A stretch of DNA of 24,434 bases from Botryllus schlosseri (taxonomy: Eukaryota; Chordata; Ascidiacea; Stolidobranchia; Styelidae), in contig ATSW01015618.1 in the NCBI GenBank assembly GCA_000444245.1, positions 1-24,434 of the forward strand, written 5' to 3'. Below are positions 21,701-24,434 of this stretch, piece by piece (the stretch's first letter is position 1; every line of letters starts with the position of its first letter). Made by a program: the position numbers and the translations under genes. The notes beneath the pieces were generated by a model, which made no database searches, was not told the origin of the DNA, and saw nothing but the letters and a program-made list of their open reading frames with translations.

Positions 21701-21753
21701 GGATAGCAGCGGTATTCAGGCTTTTCTGGATCTTTTCCGATTGTGCAAAACAT
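501..21753 (-). CDS. ATP13A3-like: P5B-type transport ATPase (ATP13A3-like), 19 exons, 3' end off the window
   Basis: Nineteen exons with GT-AG introns join in consistent phase to 1000 codons plus two bases. Deduced order: an N-terminal hydrophobic segment (residues ~26-46), M1-M2 (~205-250), the A-domain TGES motif (343-346), M3 (~425-448), M4 with PPALP (471-475), phosphorylation site DKTGT (Asp514), N-domain KGAPE (667-671), VTGD (760-763), the hinge GDGAND (892-897), and M5-M6 (~930-990). PPALP marks a P5B pump; P5A (ATP13A1) pumps have a different M4 motif. Diagnostic words such as [18 protein letters not shown] and LHDMV are closer to vertebrate ATP13A3 than ATP13A2. Known family members move polyamines/cations across late endosomal or lysosomal membranes using ATP; substrate here is inferred. 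Vertebrate relatives are about 1200 residues, so M7-M10 lie left of position 1. All catalytic motifs are present and nothing suggests a pseudogene. The first coding exon is the least certain part. Confidence 0.93.
761..1473. other. Intron 18, no element recognised
   Basis: The 713-bp intron between exons 18 and 19 is AT-rich. Apart from a short three-fold GGAACAACT-type repeat near 1310-1335 I see no gene or mobile element. Confidence 0.6.
1474..1628 (-). CDS. ATP13A3-like: P5B ATPase exon 18 (hinge GDGAND, residues 863-914)
   Basis: Acceptor CTTTCGCAG, donor GTGGGT. Encodes [38 protein letters not shown] and LSLSELE. GDGxND is the Mg-coordinating hinge motif, and [13 protein letters not shown] is nearly invariant in P5B pumps. 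Phase 1 in, phase 0 out. Confidence 0.97.
1958..2386. mobile_element. Possible non-autonomous hAT (CAGGGGC termini)
   Basis: The right end, read on the minus strand from 2386, starts CAGGGGCGGGCCAACCTTTT and continues with a GGGCCACATGAG word, the classic look of hAT/Charlie termini. At 1958 the plus strand starts CAGGGGCCAGCCACATTTTT, a plausible matching inverted end 429 bp away. No matching 8-bp target duplication is visible, so the two ends may not belong to one insertion. The interior has no transposase. Confidence 0.5.
2881..3382. mobile_element. Foldback/TIR element, copy A
   Basis: Long imperfect inverted ends: GTGCTGGGGTTCTTAAAAAA at 2881 against the reverse complement of sequence ending at 3382, both carrying a GAGTCTGGGGATTC-like word. 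Inside are three copies of a module resembling AATTCCAACCGGTAGAAGC, near 2993, 3115 and 3270 (the first plus, the others minus). The same architecture occurs at 5833-6352. No target duplication is clear here, so this copy is older or eroded. Confidence 0.55.
3421..3575 (-). CDS. ATP13A3-like: P5B ATPase exon 17 (P-domain insertion, residues 811-863)
   Basis: Acceptor GTCCGCAG, donor GTGAGT. Encodes [20 protein letters not shown] and then [20 protein letters not shown] ending KAMAVQ. The second half aligns without gaps to [20 protein letters not shown] of ATP13A3. Not visible as an open frame beginning with Met; established from phase (2 in, 1 out) and similarity. Confidence 0.93.
3846..4683. 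mobile_element. TA-flanked inverted-repeat element (838 bp)
   Basis: Starts CCGTAATTTTCCGAATATAG and ends with the inverse of CCGTAATTTTCCATGTATAA, each flanked by the dinucleotide TA (3844-3845 and 4684-4685). Near both ends, in opposite orientation, are repeats of a GTACCCATGTATAATACGCA-type motif. A TA target fits Tc1/mariner-like or similar elements. The interior carries diverged repeats of a GATGCGATTGCTCAGGCC-type word (about 4160-4300) and no recognisable transposase, so it is non-autonomous. Confidence 0.65.
4876..5180 (+). repeat. Dispersed repeat family R1, copy 1
   Basis: Shares a core with 8496-8620 and, inverted, with 20610-20860: a CTTCTTGGAGGCACAGAAC word, an AATATACAATTGAATA-like AT block, GGCTGACACTCGTCAG, then in this copy and the inverted copy ATATCAACAACCGTATCACC. 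No coding capacity, tRNA box or clear ends; class unknown. Confidence 0.65.
5270..5468 (-). CDS. ATP13A3-like: P5B ATPase exon 16 (VTGDN, residues 745-811)
   Basis: Acceptor TATGTTCAG, donor GTGAGA. Encodes [20 protein letters not shown] and then [20 protein letters not shown]. The [10 protein letters not shown] word is the conserved P-domain motif. The tail [17 protein letters not shown] is charged and poorly conserved, as in relatives. Phase 1 in, phase 2 out. Confidence 0.95.
5770..6430 (-). repeat. SINE remnant (family S1) split by a TIR element
   Basis: Sequence at 5775-5832 (GGCATATACACCGACTCA and a CATACACAC word) and 6353-6420 (ACACGACCTGTACGTATGTG) together resemble 16415-16500 of the S1 SINE. 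The tRNA-like head is missing. The 520-bp TIR element at 5833-6352 interrupts it. Confidence 0.6.
5833..6352. mobile_element. Foldback/TIR element, copy B, with 8-bp target duplication
   Basis: Flanked by direct repeats ATACACAC at 5825-5832 and 6353-6360, an 8-bp duplication as made by hAT elements. Inverted ends of over 100 bp begin TATGGGTGTTCAAAAATGAC and, from the right, TGGGGGTGTTCAAAAATGAC. A second nested hairpin has arms 5918-6001 and 6038-6122 that pair over about 84 bp. The AATTCCAgCCaGTgGAAGC module occurs three times in alternating orientation, as in 2881-3382. Non-coding. Confidence 0.75.
6667..6826 (-). CDS. ATP13A3-like: P5B ATPase exon 15 (residues 692-745)
   Basis: Acceptor CTCGTCCAG, donor GTGGGT. 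Encodes [20 protein letters not shown] and [16 protein letters not shown]. Matches TKQGFRVIALA and FMGLIIMQNKLK of ATP13A3, the strand returning from the N domain to the P domain. Phase 0 in, phase 1 out. Confidence 0.95.
7036..7718 (-). repeat. tRNA-derived SINE (family S1) split by a hAT MITE
   Basis: Two pieces, 7036-7100 and 7466-7718, reproduce the order seen at 16383-16690: TTATTTTTGTCCTTGAT, GGCATATACAC, GCATATGCATACCATGAG, GAGCGCCAAGCGGG, and on the minus strand a tRNA-like head with a GGTTCGAT-type B box. Several ambiguous bases (N) fall in this copy. The 365-bp MITE between the pieces carries its own target duplication. Confidence 0.78.
7101..7465. mobile_element. hAT MITE made of TGACTCGAGTCA repeats
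   Basis: Begins CAGTGTTGGGATGACTCGAG and ends TTGATCCCAACACTG, so the ends are inverted. It is flanked by 8-bp near-duplicates ATACATAC (7093-7100) and ATGCATAC (7466-7473). The CAGTGTTGGG terminus and 8-bp target are hAT hallmarks. The interior is a dense array of TGACTTGACTTGACTCGAGTCA-like words in both orientations. No open frame belongs to it. Confidence 0.82.
7905..8111 (-). CDS. ATP13A3-like: P5B ATPase exon 14 (N domain, KGAPE, residues 623-691)
   Basis: Acceptor TTACTTCAG, donor GTGAGA. Encodes [20 protein letters not shown] and later [20 protein letters not shown]. FPFxSxLQRxSV and KGAPE are the nucleotide-binding-domain motifs of P5 ATPases (human ATP13A3: FPFSSALQRMSV, MKGAPEAIAGLC). 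69 codons, phase 0. Confidence 0.97.
8190..8310 (+). repeat. Single unit of the 76-bp repeat family R2
   Basis: The stretch with TTTTACGAATGAAATTGTCA, TAACAACCACGCGAAATAGC and GTCACAGTAACTGAATATAT is a diverged match to the tandem units at 11079-11230. Further partial matches lie near 10150-10195 and 11730-11765. Confidence 0.5.
8496..8620 (+). repeat. Dispersed repeat family R1, copy 2 (short)
   Basis: Contains CTTCTTGGAGGCACAGAACC, then the ATTGAATAGTATATTCATAT block and GGCTGACACTCGTCAG followed by TGACGATTACCCCTG, words also found inverted at 20780-20860. Truncated relative to copies 1 and 3. Confidence 0.65.
8864..8950 (-). CDS. ATP13A3-like: P5B ATPase exon 13 (short N-domain linker, residues 594-622)
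   Basis: A 29-codon exon with acceptor TTTTCGTAG and donor GTGAGC. Encodes [20 protein letters not shown] followed by YDETNPGLE. It corresponds to the TVVRPPKQLLP linker of vertebrate ATP13A3. Little conserved sequence; supported by clean splice sites, phase 0 on both sides and the T-x-VRP match. Confidence 0.82.
8951..9671. other. Intron 12, mostly unrecognised
   Basis: The 721-bp intron between exons 12 and 13 contains a short perfect-stem hairpin at about 9111-9137 (AAAATGCTCAG with CTGGGCATTTT). I see no gene or classified element. Confidence 0.5.
9672..9929 (-). CDS. ATP13A3-like: P5B ATPase exon 12 (DKTGT phosphorylation site, residues 508-593)
   Basis: Acceptor GAATTCAG, donor GTTTGG (weak but in phase). 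Contains [19 protein letters not shown], whose Asp514 is the phosphorylated aspartate, then [14 protein letters not shown] and [20 protein letters not shown]. These are standard P5B P-domain to N-domain words. 86 codons, phase 0. Confidence 0.97.
10006..10100 (+). mobile_element. hAT/Charlie-like terminus fragment
   Basis: CAGTGGTTATCAACCTTTAA followed by TTGGGGAACCC is the typical start of Charlie-type hAT elements. No opposite end or target duplication found, so this is a fragment. Confidence 0.5.
10200..10850. other. Intron 11 interior without recognised gene
   Basis: AT-rich intronic DNA. Around 10670-10780 it has words like ACTTATACTTTG, CAGCACTTACTGAAGTGG and ACTACTTCCTCTTCTACC. These resemble degenerate copies of an acttttactt-type repeat also visible near 2640-2870, 6880-6960, 7715-7735, 8440-8480 and 14645-14830. 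Too diverged to bound. Confidence 0.4.
10855..11066 (-). repeat. tRNA-derived SINE (S1-related)
   Basis: Shares GAGCGCCAA, CTGATACCAGT and GGTCTGACCCGGCCGGGG with the S1 copies at 7600 and 16570. On the minus strand this reads a degraded tRNA head (GGGGCTCAATCCCCGGCCGG). The other end is a GAGAGAGAGAG run. The family assignment is good, exact ends are not. Confidence 0.65.
11079..11230 (+). repeat. Two tandem units of a 76-bp repeat (family R2)
   Basis: Units 11079-11154 and 11155-11230 both run ATATCTTC, TATTTGCAT, an AATnGTCATnAGAACCGCAT word and end in AAAATGGCTGATC or GAAATAGCCCTAT. They differ at many positions, so the duplication is old. Single relatives occur near 8200 and 11730. Confidence 0.7.
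11334..11453 (+). repeat. Perfect 60-bp tandem duplication
   Basis: 11334-11393 and 11394-11453 are identical 60-bp units starting GATAAGATATTTGTGATACC. Complete identity indicates a recent duplication or an assembly/array collapse. Confidence 0.95.
12075..12251 (-). CDS. ATP13A3-like: P5B ATPase exon 11 (M4 with PPALP, residues 449-507)
   Basis: Acceptor ATTTCCAG, donor GTAAGT. Encodes [20 protein letters not shown] followed by IYAQDRLKK and [16 protein letters not shown] in M4 defines the P5B class and lines the substrate path in the known family. The residue after PPALP is Leu where human ATP13A2/3 have Ala. Phase 0 on both sides, 59 codons. Confidence 0.97.
12400..12785 (-). mobile_element. 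Possible hAT fragment in intron 10
   Basis: Read on the minus strand from 12785, the sequence begins CAGTGGCGTAGCAAG, a common hAT terminus. No opposite end or duplication was found. A 135-codon open frame (12406-12813) overlaps it but has no recognisable domain, so I treat it as chance. Confidence 0.3.
13108..13297 (-). CDS. ATP13A3-like: P5B ATPase exon 10 (M3, residues 385-448)
   Basis: Acceptor GAACGCAG, donor GTGAGT. Encodes [40 protein letters not shown] and then the M3 helix [20 protein letters not shown]. Closely follows VRTGFSTSKGQLVRSILYP of human ATP13A3. Confidence 0.96.
13449..14608 (+). mobile_element. Non-autonomous hAT element with intact ends, containing a SINE
   Basis: Ends TAGGGCAATTTTTTTTTGAC (left) and, inverted, TAGGGCAATTTTTTTTTGAC (right) are flanked by perfect 8-bp duplications CTTATAAC at 13441-13448 and 14609-14616. 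The interior keeps only the transposase C-terminal region ([20 protein letters not shown] at about 13890-13950, then the downstream part after 14245), so most of the transposase is missing. It is the same family as 1-461. A tRNA-like SINE at 13965-14224 splits the hATC region. Confidence 0.93.
13965..14224 (+). repeat. tRNA-derived SINE (family S2) inside the hAT element
   Basis: About 260 bp with a pol III A box (TAGCGCAGTGG) and B box (GGTTCGATTCC) in tRNA-like spacing, then a non-tRNA body. It is flanked by near-identical 20-bp direct repeats starting AACAAACACT (13945-13964 and 14225-14244, about three differences). The repeats are host hAT sequence, as the copy at 1-461 shows, so they are the target duplication of LINE-driven insertion. 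Confidence 0.9.
14617..15050. other. Intron 9 stretch between two hAT copies
   Basis: Contains acaagtagaa/tcaagtaggcct-type words (14645-14830) similar to the degenerate acttttactt repeat seen elsewhere. No gene or bounded element. Confidence 0.4.
15059..15826 (+). mobile_element. Non-autonomous hAT element, CAGGGTTGCCAT ends
   Basis: Begins CAGGGTTGCCATACCGTCC and ends GTCGATGGCAACCCTG (inverted 12-bp ends), flanked by perfect 8-bp duplications CTTATATC at 15051-15058 and 15827-15834. Subterminal repeats GTCCTTATTT occur about five times at the left and once, inverted, at the right. The interior reads [20 protein letters not shown] then [10 protein letters not shown] in plus frame 15442-15729, a stretch I recognise as resembling part of a hAT transposase family. 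Only a piece of the transposase remains. Confidence 0.9.
16073..16229 (-). CDS. ATP13A3-like: P5B ATPase exon 9 (TGES motif, residues 333-385)
   Basis: Acceptor CTCTTGCAG, donor GTAATT. Contains [19 protein letters not shown], the A-domain dephosphorylation loop with the catalytic Glu of TGES (residue 345), and [10 protein letters not shown] before the splice. The acidic linker between PLPSGESEL and HMLFCGT is about as long as in vertebrates. Phase 1 in, phase 2 out. Confidence 0.97.
16383..16690 (-). repeat. tRNA-derived SINE (family S1), best copy
   Basis: On the minus strand starts with a tRNA-like head: A box TAGCGTAATGG (near 16688) and B box GGTTCGAACCC (near 16638), then CCGGCCGGGTCAGACC and a body ending in ATCAAGGACAAAAATAA. 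About 308 bp. It is uninterrupted, so it serves as reference for the split copies at 5770 and 7036. Confidence 0.88.
16824..17136. mobile_element. hAT/Charlie-like remnant (GGTTCTTAACC ends)
   Basis: The left end CACGGTTCTTAACCATCG and right end GGTTCGCCAGGTTAAGAACT are imperfect inverted repeats resembling CAGTGGTTCTTAACC-type Charlie termini. No matching 8-bp duplication visible, no coding remnant. Moderately diverged. Confidence 0.55.
17140..17335 (-). repeat. tRNA-derived SINE (family S3) with partial head duplication
   Basis: On the minus strand, GTAGCTCAACGTTTAGAAC (A box) then GGTTCAAATCGCACC (B box) give a tRNA-like head at about 17232-17293, followed by a body towards 17140. The head part GCAGTGTTCTAA recurs at 17302-17331, suggesting a small duplication. 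Different from S1 and S2. Confidence 0.65.
17404..17523 (-). CDS. ATP13A3-like: P5B ATPase exon 8 (A domain, residues 293-333)
   Basis: Acceptor CCATCTAG; donor GTAAAC. Encodes [30 protein letters not shown] and [21 protein letters not shown] is the standard P-type actuator-domain motif. Phase 1 in and phase 1 out join to GxCIVNES in the next exon. Confidence 0.95.
18040..18160 (-). CDS. ATP13A3-like: P5B ATPase exon 7 (residues 253-293)
   Basis: Acceptor TTTATGTAG, donor GTGAGA. Encodes [20 protein letters not shown] and then [12 protein letters not shown] up to SSSNG. IRKxxxxLHDMVxxHxTxRxSV is the conserved cytosolic stretch after M2 in ATP13A3. No Met-initiated reading frame reveals this exon; it is identified by splice sites, phase (0 in, 1 out) and similarity. 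Confidence 0.93.
18345..18503 (-). CDS. ATP13A3-like: P5B ATPase exon 6 (M1-M2, residues 200-252)
   Basis: Acceptor ATTACAG, donor GTAAGT. Encodes [20 protein letters not shown] followed by [20 protein letters not shown] and [13 protein letters not shown]. EVLNPFYxFQ plus DEYYxYA is the M1/M2 signature of P5B pumps, with two hydrophobic helices. Phase 0, 53 codons. Confidence 0.95.
19015..19149 (-). CDS. ATP13A3-like: P5B ATPase exon 5 (residues 155-199)
   Basis: Acceptor TTTCCAG, donor GTATGA. Encodes [20 protein letters not shown] and ends FGENVIHVK. The last part matches YGVNEIAVKV of ATP13A3, the actuator-domain segment just before M1. Phase 0 on both sides, 45 codons. Confidence 0.87.
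19150..19982. other. Intron 4, with two hAT-like starts
   Basis: At 19305, CAGGGACGGGCAACATACGG and at 19489, CAGGGGCGCGCAACAAACGA begin two directly repeated stretches. Both continue with GCGGC(C/T)ACAGTCTGCC(A/G)(C/T)AATTCTCCA, the second with an internal deletion. These are hAT-type 5' ends; no 3' ends or duplications found. The remainder (19560-19980) is AT-rich and unrecognised. Confidence 0.55.
19983..20112 (-). CDS. ATP13A3-like: P5B ATPase exon 4 (residues 111-154)
   Basis: Acceptor TTGCCAG, donor GTACGT; only 64 bp from exon 3. The conserved part is [18 protein letters not shown], equivalent to IRYFTHHSVKYFWNDTIH in human ATP13A3, a block typical of the P5B N-terminal cytosolic region before the pump core. 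Confidence 0.88.
20177..20277 (-). CDS. ATP13A3-like: P5B ATPase exon 3 (residues 78-111)
   Basis: Starts after TTTGGCAG and reads [20 protein letters not shown] onward to MYNE plus two bases, with donor GTGAGT. Phase 0 in and phase 2 out, matching both neighbours exactly. This is the poorly conserved linker before the YF-HH-YxW block. It is far shorter than the equivalent insertion in human ATP13A3. Assignment rests mainly on splice sites, phase and position. Confidence 0.75.
20610..20860 (-). repeat. Dispersed repeat family R1, copy 3 (inverted)
   Basis: On the minus strand reads ATTGAATAGTATATTCATAT-like sequence, GGCTGACACTCGCCAGGGG, then ATATCAACAATCGTATCACA and TGACGTCACCAGCATGAAAT. 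This colinearly matches 4895-5170. Confidence 0.68.
20870..21464. other. Right part of intron 2, nothing recognised
   Basis: No open frame, tRNA box or inverted termini that I can support in this 595-bp stretch. Confidence 0.5.
21465..21596 (-). CDS. ATP13A3-like: P5B ATPase exon 2 (residues 34-77)
   Basis: Separated from exon 1 by a 58-bp intron (TTTTAG acceptor). Encodes [20 protein letters not shown] and continues to LEDLDGTRR at a GTAAGT donor. The YWRPDWKL word is the conserved end of the N-terminal hairpin in P5B pumps (human ATP13A3 has YWMPEWRV). Phase 0 on both sides, 44 codons. Confidence 0.88.
21655..21753 (-). CDS. ATP13A3-like: P5B ATPase exon 1 (N-terminal segment, residues 1-33)
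   Basis: Reads [20 protein letters not shown], then [13 protein letters not shown], and stops at a GTGAGT donor. The [18 protein letters not shown] stretch lines up with the YGYNLSRWKLAIVSL part of human ATP13A3, the start of the N-terminal membrane-embedded hairpin. ATG at 21753 is the first in-frame Met. The frame stays open upstream to a stop near 21832, and an AG at 21766-21765 could be a splice acceptor, so the exon may begin at 21764 and the true start codon may lie in an upstream exon. Confidence 0.7.
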
Positions 21754-21765
21754 TTTTTCAATTGC

Positions 21766-23832
21766 TGTGATGTATGAAGCGAAAAACTTTAGAAGTTTAA
21801 TTTTCCTTGTTACACATACACTATGACTATTTCATTTCATTCATTACCTGTGACCTCAGTGCTGACAGGCCTAGTGTATTGGTACTGAATGCTTAATTCT
21901 TTGTCATGATGTAAAGTCCTATTTGATCTCATTATTCTACAAATATAGTGTTTCGTCTTATCACAATTATTCACATCAAGCATGGTTAATTCCGAACCAG
22001 AGATATGATTGTCCGTAAAGTGTCGATATTCAATTGACCAATCTAGTGTTTTGATATTTTCCTAATTCTACTCTACAGTTTCACCTGACATGCTGTTTGC
22101 CAGTTGGAATAAATATATGGTTGCATAATGGATATGGATTATAACATATGGTAGGCTCCCTGTGACCGTAGTTCAACTAATTATTTGGATTGCAGGCTCG
22201 ACAAGACCTCTCAACGCAATACTACTGATAATCATACTTTCATATCAAATAATGCCTTTCTACTGATTAAAAGCTATGAAAAGCATCCAATTGGCCACAC
22301 CATATAGACTCACGAGGCTGTCACTTGTAAACGATATTCAATATTGGAGTCTATCCTTTAGTGCTGACATTTACCAAAGAAGAACTGTAAATGCTGTTAG
22401 CCCGAGTAGGGTGAAGATGCCACTTAGCCTATAGCAGCTTGATTACTTTTATACATACAAAAAAAATCAAACATTTATCGAACAAATATGACAGTGCGCA
22501 CATGCACTATCGCAAAGATTTAACAATTTGAAGTATTAATTCTACGAAGTATGCGGCATTGTTGCGTCAGTAAACATTCCAATAAACAAACCAAGATATA
22601 TTAGTTAAATGACAGCAGCATATCGATATTTGTTCAGCTCGTATTAGACTGTTGCAGACTATGGAAAGAATCAGTGGTTTCATACATGTAGTCTTGCAAG
22701 AGGTATGTGAATAATTATCGAACACATAGTTGCAAAGAGAGTTCGTAATAAATTCCTAAAGTCAGCATATGCTGCTCAATACAATAAATAGGTACGCAGC
22801 ACAGAGTAGGCCTATTGAGGCTCCAACTTTTTATGTTCAATATAACCATGTGAACTATGTGCTGAGTCAGTGAGATTGCATGTATATCAGGACAAGGCGT
22901 AAATTAGCTACATTGCATAGTATTATTGAATACATATGATGAACAAAATGACATATGTACGTATAGATTAAAGGCAACGTCTGAATCTGAGATATCAGTG
23001 TTGATTCACACTATGGCACAATTAGAATGAAGGGCTGGAAGATAAAAATGGTTCGTTACGATAAGTCGTTGGTGGTACCATGATGGTAGGCTAGGGAATA
23101 ATAGGATCCAGATACATTTGATTAACATCGCATGTAAAAATTCAATATCTGGTGGGGATTAGTGATCAAAGAGCAGGAGTACAATTGAAGAGAATTAGCT
23201 CAATTTAATCATATTAGTCTTATCCTTACATAGACTGATCTAATCTTACCTGTGCAACTTTACACCGAGAATTGCTACAGAAAGATATTTGAATATACTG
23301 CTAGTGTTTACCTATAACATTTTGTAAAAAGTTTTTACTCATTTGGATCCATAGACTATATTTGTGGCCACGAAGCAGCAACAAAAACGGCAGTTCTTTG
23401 ATGGCTAGACCTATATTCCAGGTCATTAGTGTAGAATGAATGCACACAGAATACGTCGATACACGCACCACTTTTTGAGAAGTGTACCAATAGATCACCC
23501 CGTTTAACACTCAGTCAATACGCATCGCTGACTCTGCTTAATATTGGGGGTCACATGTATGCTATGTGTCACTGACACGCCTCAACACACCGCCTTTAAC
23601 CTCACCTGAGAAATCAGCCAGCTAAAAACGAAGTTCAACGGGCTGAACAACACATTACCCTTACCCTTACGTAATATTTGTAAACTAGATATGTAGTTGT
23701 CTCATTAGGTTATTATGAGCAGAATATCACTAATCTAATTTTGGATTTTCTTGAAAATGCTACAGAAGAACTAAATAAGCACAAAATCGAACAAAGTGAA
23801 ATGCAACAGGTATTGTCGAAAAAGGTTGCCAG
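21766..23832. other. 5' flank or first intron of the ATPase gene, nothing recognised
   Basis: About 2.1 kb of AT-rich DNA on the 5' side of the first identified exon. Open frames are short (60-70 codons) and show no domain. It may hold the promoter, 5' UTR exon or a long first intron, but no signal decides this. Confidence 0.5.
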
Positions 23833-23942
23833 TGAACTCGGCACTTGGTGAATTCGGCCGGACAAACTCGGCACTTGGTGAACTCGGCACTTGGTGAATT
23901 CGGCCATTGGTGAATTCGGTCATTGGTGAATTCGGCTATCGG
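23833..23942 (+). repeat. 16-bp minisatellite
   Basis: Units at 23833, 23879, 23895, 23911 and 23927 follow TGAATTCGGCCATTGG or TGAACTCGGCACTTGG, with an irregular partial pair at 23849-23878. Six to seven units in all, 80-95% alike. Confidence 0.88.
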
Positions 23943-24339
23943 GAAATTTTTAACAACTATGAATATGAATTTAAAGTGTATTAACAGCTATTAATATGAA
24001 TTATTAAACTAATAATAGTATTATCAAGTGATTCGTCAATCTTGTAAGGAGGTCAGGGCATGGGTTGGGTAGATCACGCAGTCACGGCATGATTAGATCA
24101 CGTGATCACGGATTGCGCAAGCGCGGGAGATAACGCGACGTTTACATATCGACCACGCGTGTTGATTTGACTTGGCGAGGGACGGACGTACGACTTTTGA
24201 GAAGATGGATCTCTGTGTTTTATGTAATAACGAAGTTTTAAAGGATCACCAATAAATGTTTATTCCCACGAACACGAACAAAAATTTATAAACGTCAAAA
24301 TATATTGTTGTTTTTTTGTGCCTTTGGAGAGACGGATAT

Positions 24340-24371
24340 TAGGGTTAGGGTGGGGGTATTAGGGTTGGGAA
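24340..24371 (+). repeat. Short telomere-like TTAGGG words
   Basis: ATTAGGGTTAGGGTGGGGGT followed by ATTAGGGTTGGG holds three TTAGGG hexamers. A further CCCTTACCCTTACG lies near 23660. Too short to be a telomere; probably a degenerate interstitial repeat. Confidence 0.4.
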
Positions 24372-24385
24372 AAGGGGGATATTAT

Positions 24386-24434
24386 AGGCTTACCATACGT
24401 CCTCTTTTAAGAGGATTTGTCCTCTTTTTTGACT
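24386..24434 (+). mobile_element. Start of a hAT element related to 15059-15826 (cut by window edge)
   Basis: AGGCTTACCATACGTCCTCT then GGATTTGTCCTC parallels CAGGGTTGCCATACCGTCCT and AAGATTTGTCCTTA of the intron 9 element. The remainder is beyond the window. Confidence 0.5.

Noticed and set aside
23655-23672. Telomere-like CCCTTACCCTTACG
   Set aside because: Too short and imperfect for a telomeric array.
24205-24255. Tiny plus-strand frame starting MDLCVLCNNEVLKD
   Set aside because: Two Cys in CVLC look zinc-finger-like but the frame stops after 16 codons; no supporting context.
1-24434. CRISPR array, bacterial operon or retroviral/LTR element
   Set aside because: No spacer-repeat periodicity, no operon-like tight genes, no reverse transcriptase, integrase or LTR pair that I can support.

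Overview
This is a eukaryotic, intron-rich, AT-rich genomic window. It is dominated by one host gene on the minus strand: a P5B-type (ATP13A2/ATP13A3-like) transport ATPase. I resolve 19 GT-AG exons in register between about 21753 (N-terminus) and 501. They give 1000 codons, from the N-terminal membrane region through M6. The last roughly 200 residues (M7-M10 and the C-terminal tail) must lie beyond the left edge. Protein similarity is to animal ATP13A3/4/5 rather than ATP13A1. Two introns are only 58 and 64 bp. The recurrent TAGGCCTA-type words, the tRNA-derived SINEs and the many hAT elements suggest a marine invertebrate, possibly a tunicate or another deuterostome. That assignment is weak.

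Layout, left to right. 1-460 is the 3' end of a hAT transposon with a transposase C-terminal (hATC) stretch. 501-1628 holds the catalytic hinge (GDGxND) and the M5-M6 exons. 1958-3382 is an intron with a possible hAT fragment and a foldback/TIR element. 3421-3575 is an exon. 3846-4683 is a TA-flanked inverted-repeat element. 4876-5180 is a dispersed repeat. 5270-5468 is an exon. 5770-6430 is a SINE remnant split by a 520-bp TIR element with an 8-bp duplication. 6667-6826 is an exon. 7036-7718 is a SINE split by a 365-bp hAT MITE. 7905-9929 holds three exons, covering the N domain and the DKTGT site. 9930-12074 is an intron with a SINE and tandem repeats. 12075-13297 holds the M4 (PPALP) and M3 exons. 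13441-15834 carries two complete non-autonomous hAT copies, one of them containing a later SINE. 16073-16229 is the TGES exon. 16383-17335 holds SINEs and a hAT remnant. 17404-21753 holds the eight N-terminal exons. 21766-24434 is non-coding flank with a 16-bp minisatellite, a GC-richer block and the start of another hAT.

The window therefore describes one cellular function, a late-endosome/lysosome-type P5B cation/polyamine pump. Its introns have been enlarged mainly by hAT-superfamily DNA transposons and tRNA-derived SINEs, several nested with readable order of insertion. I see no bacterial genes, CRISPR array, rRNA or functional tRNA, and no retroviral or other virus-like element I can support.
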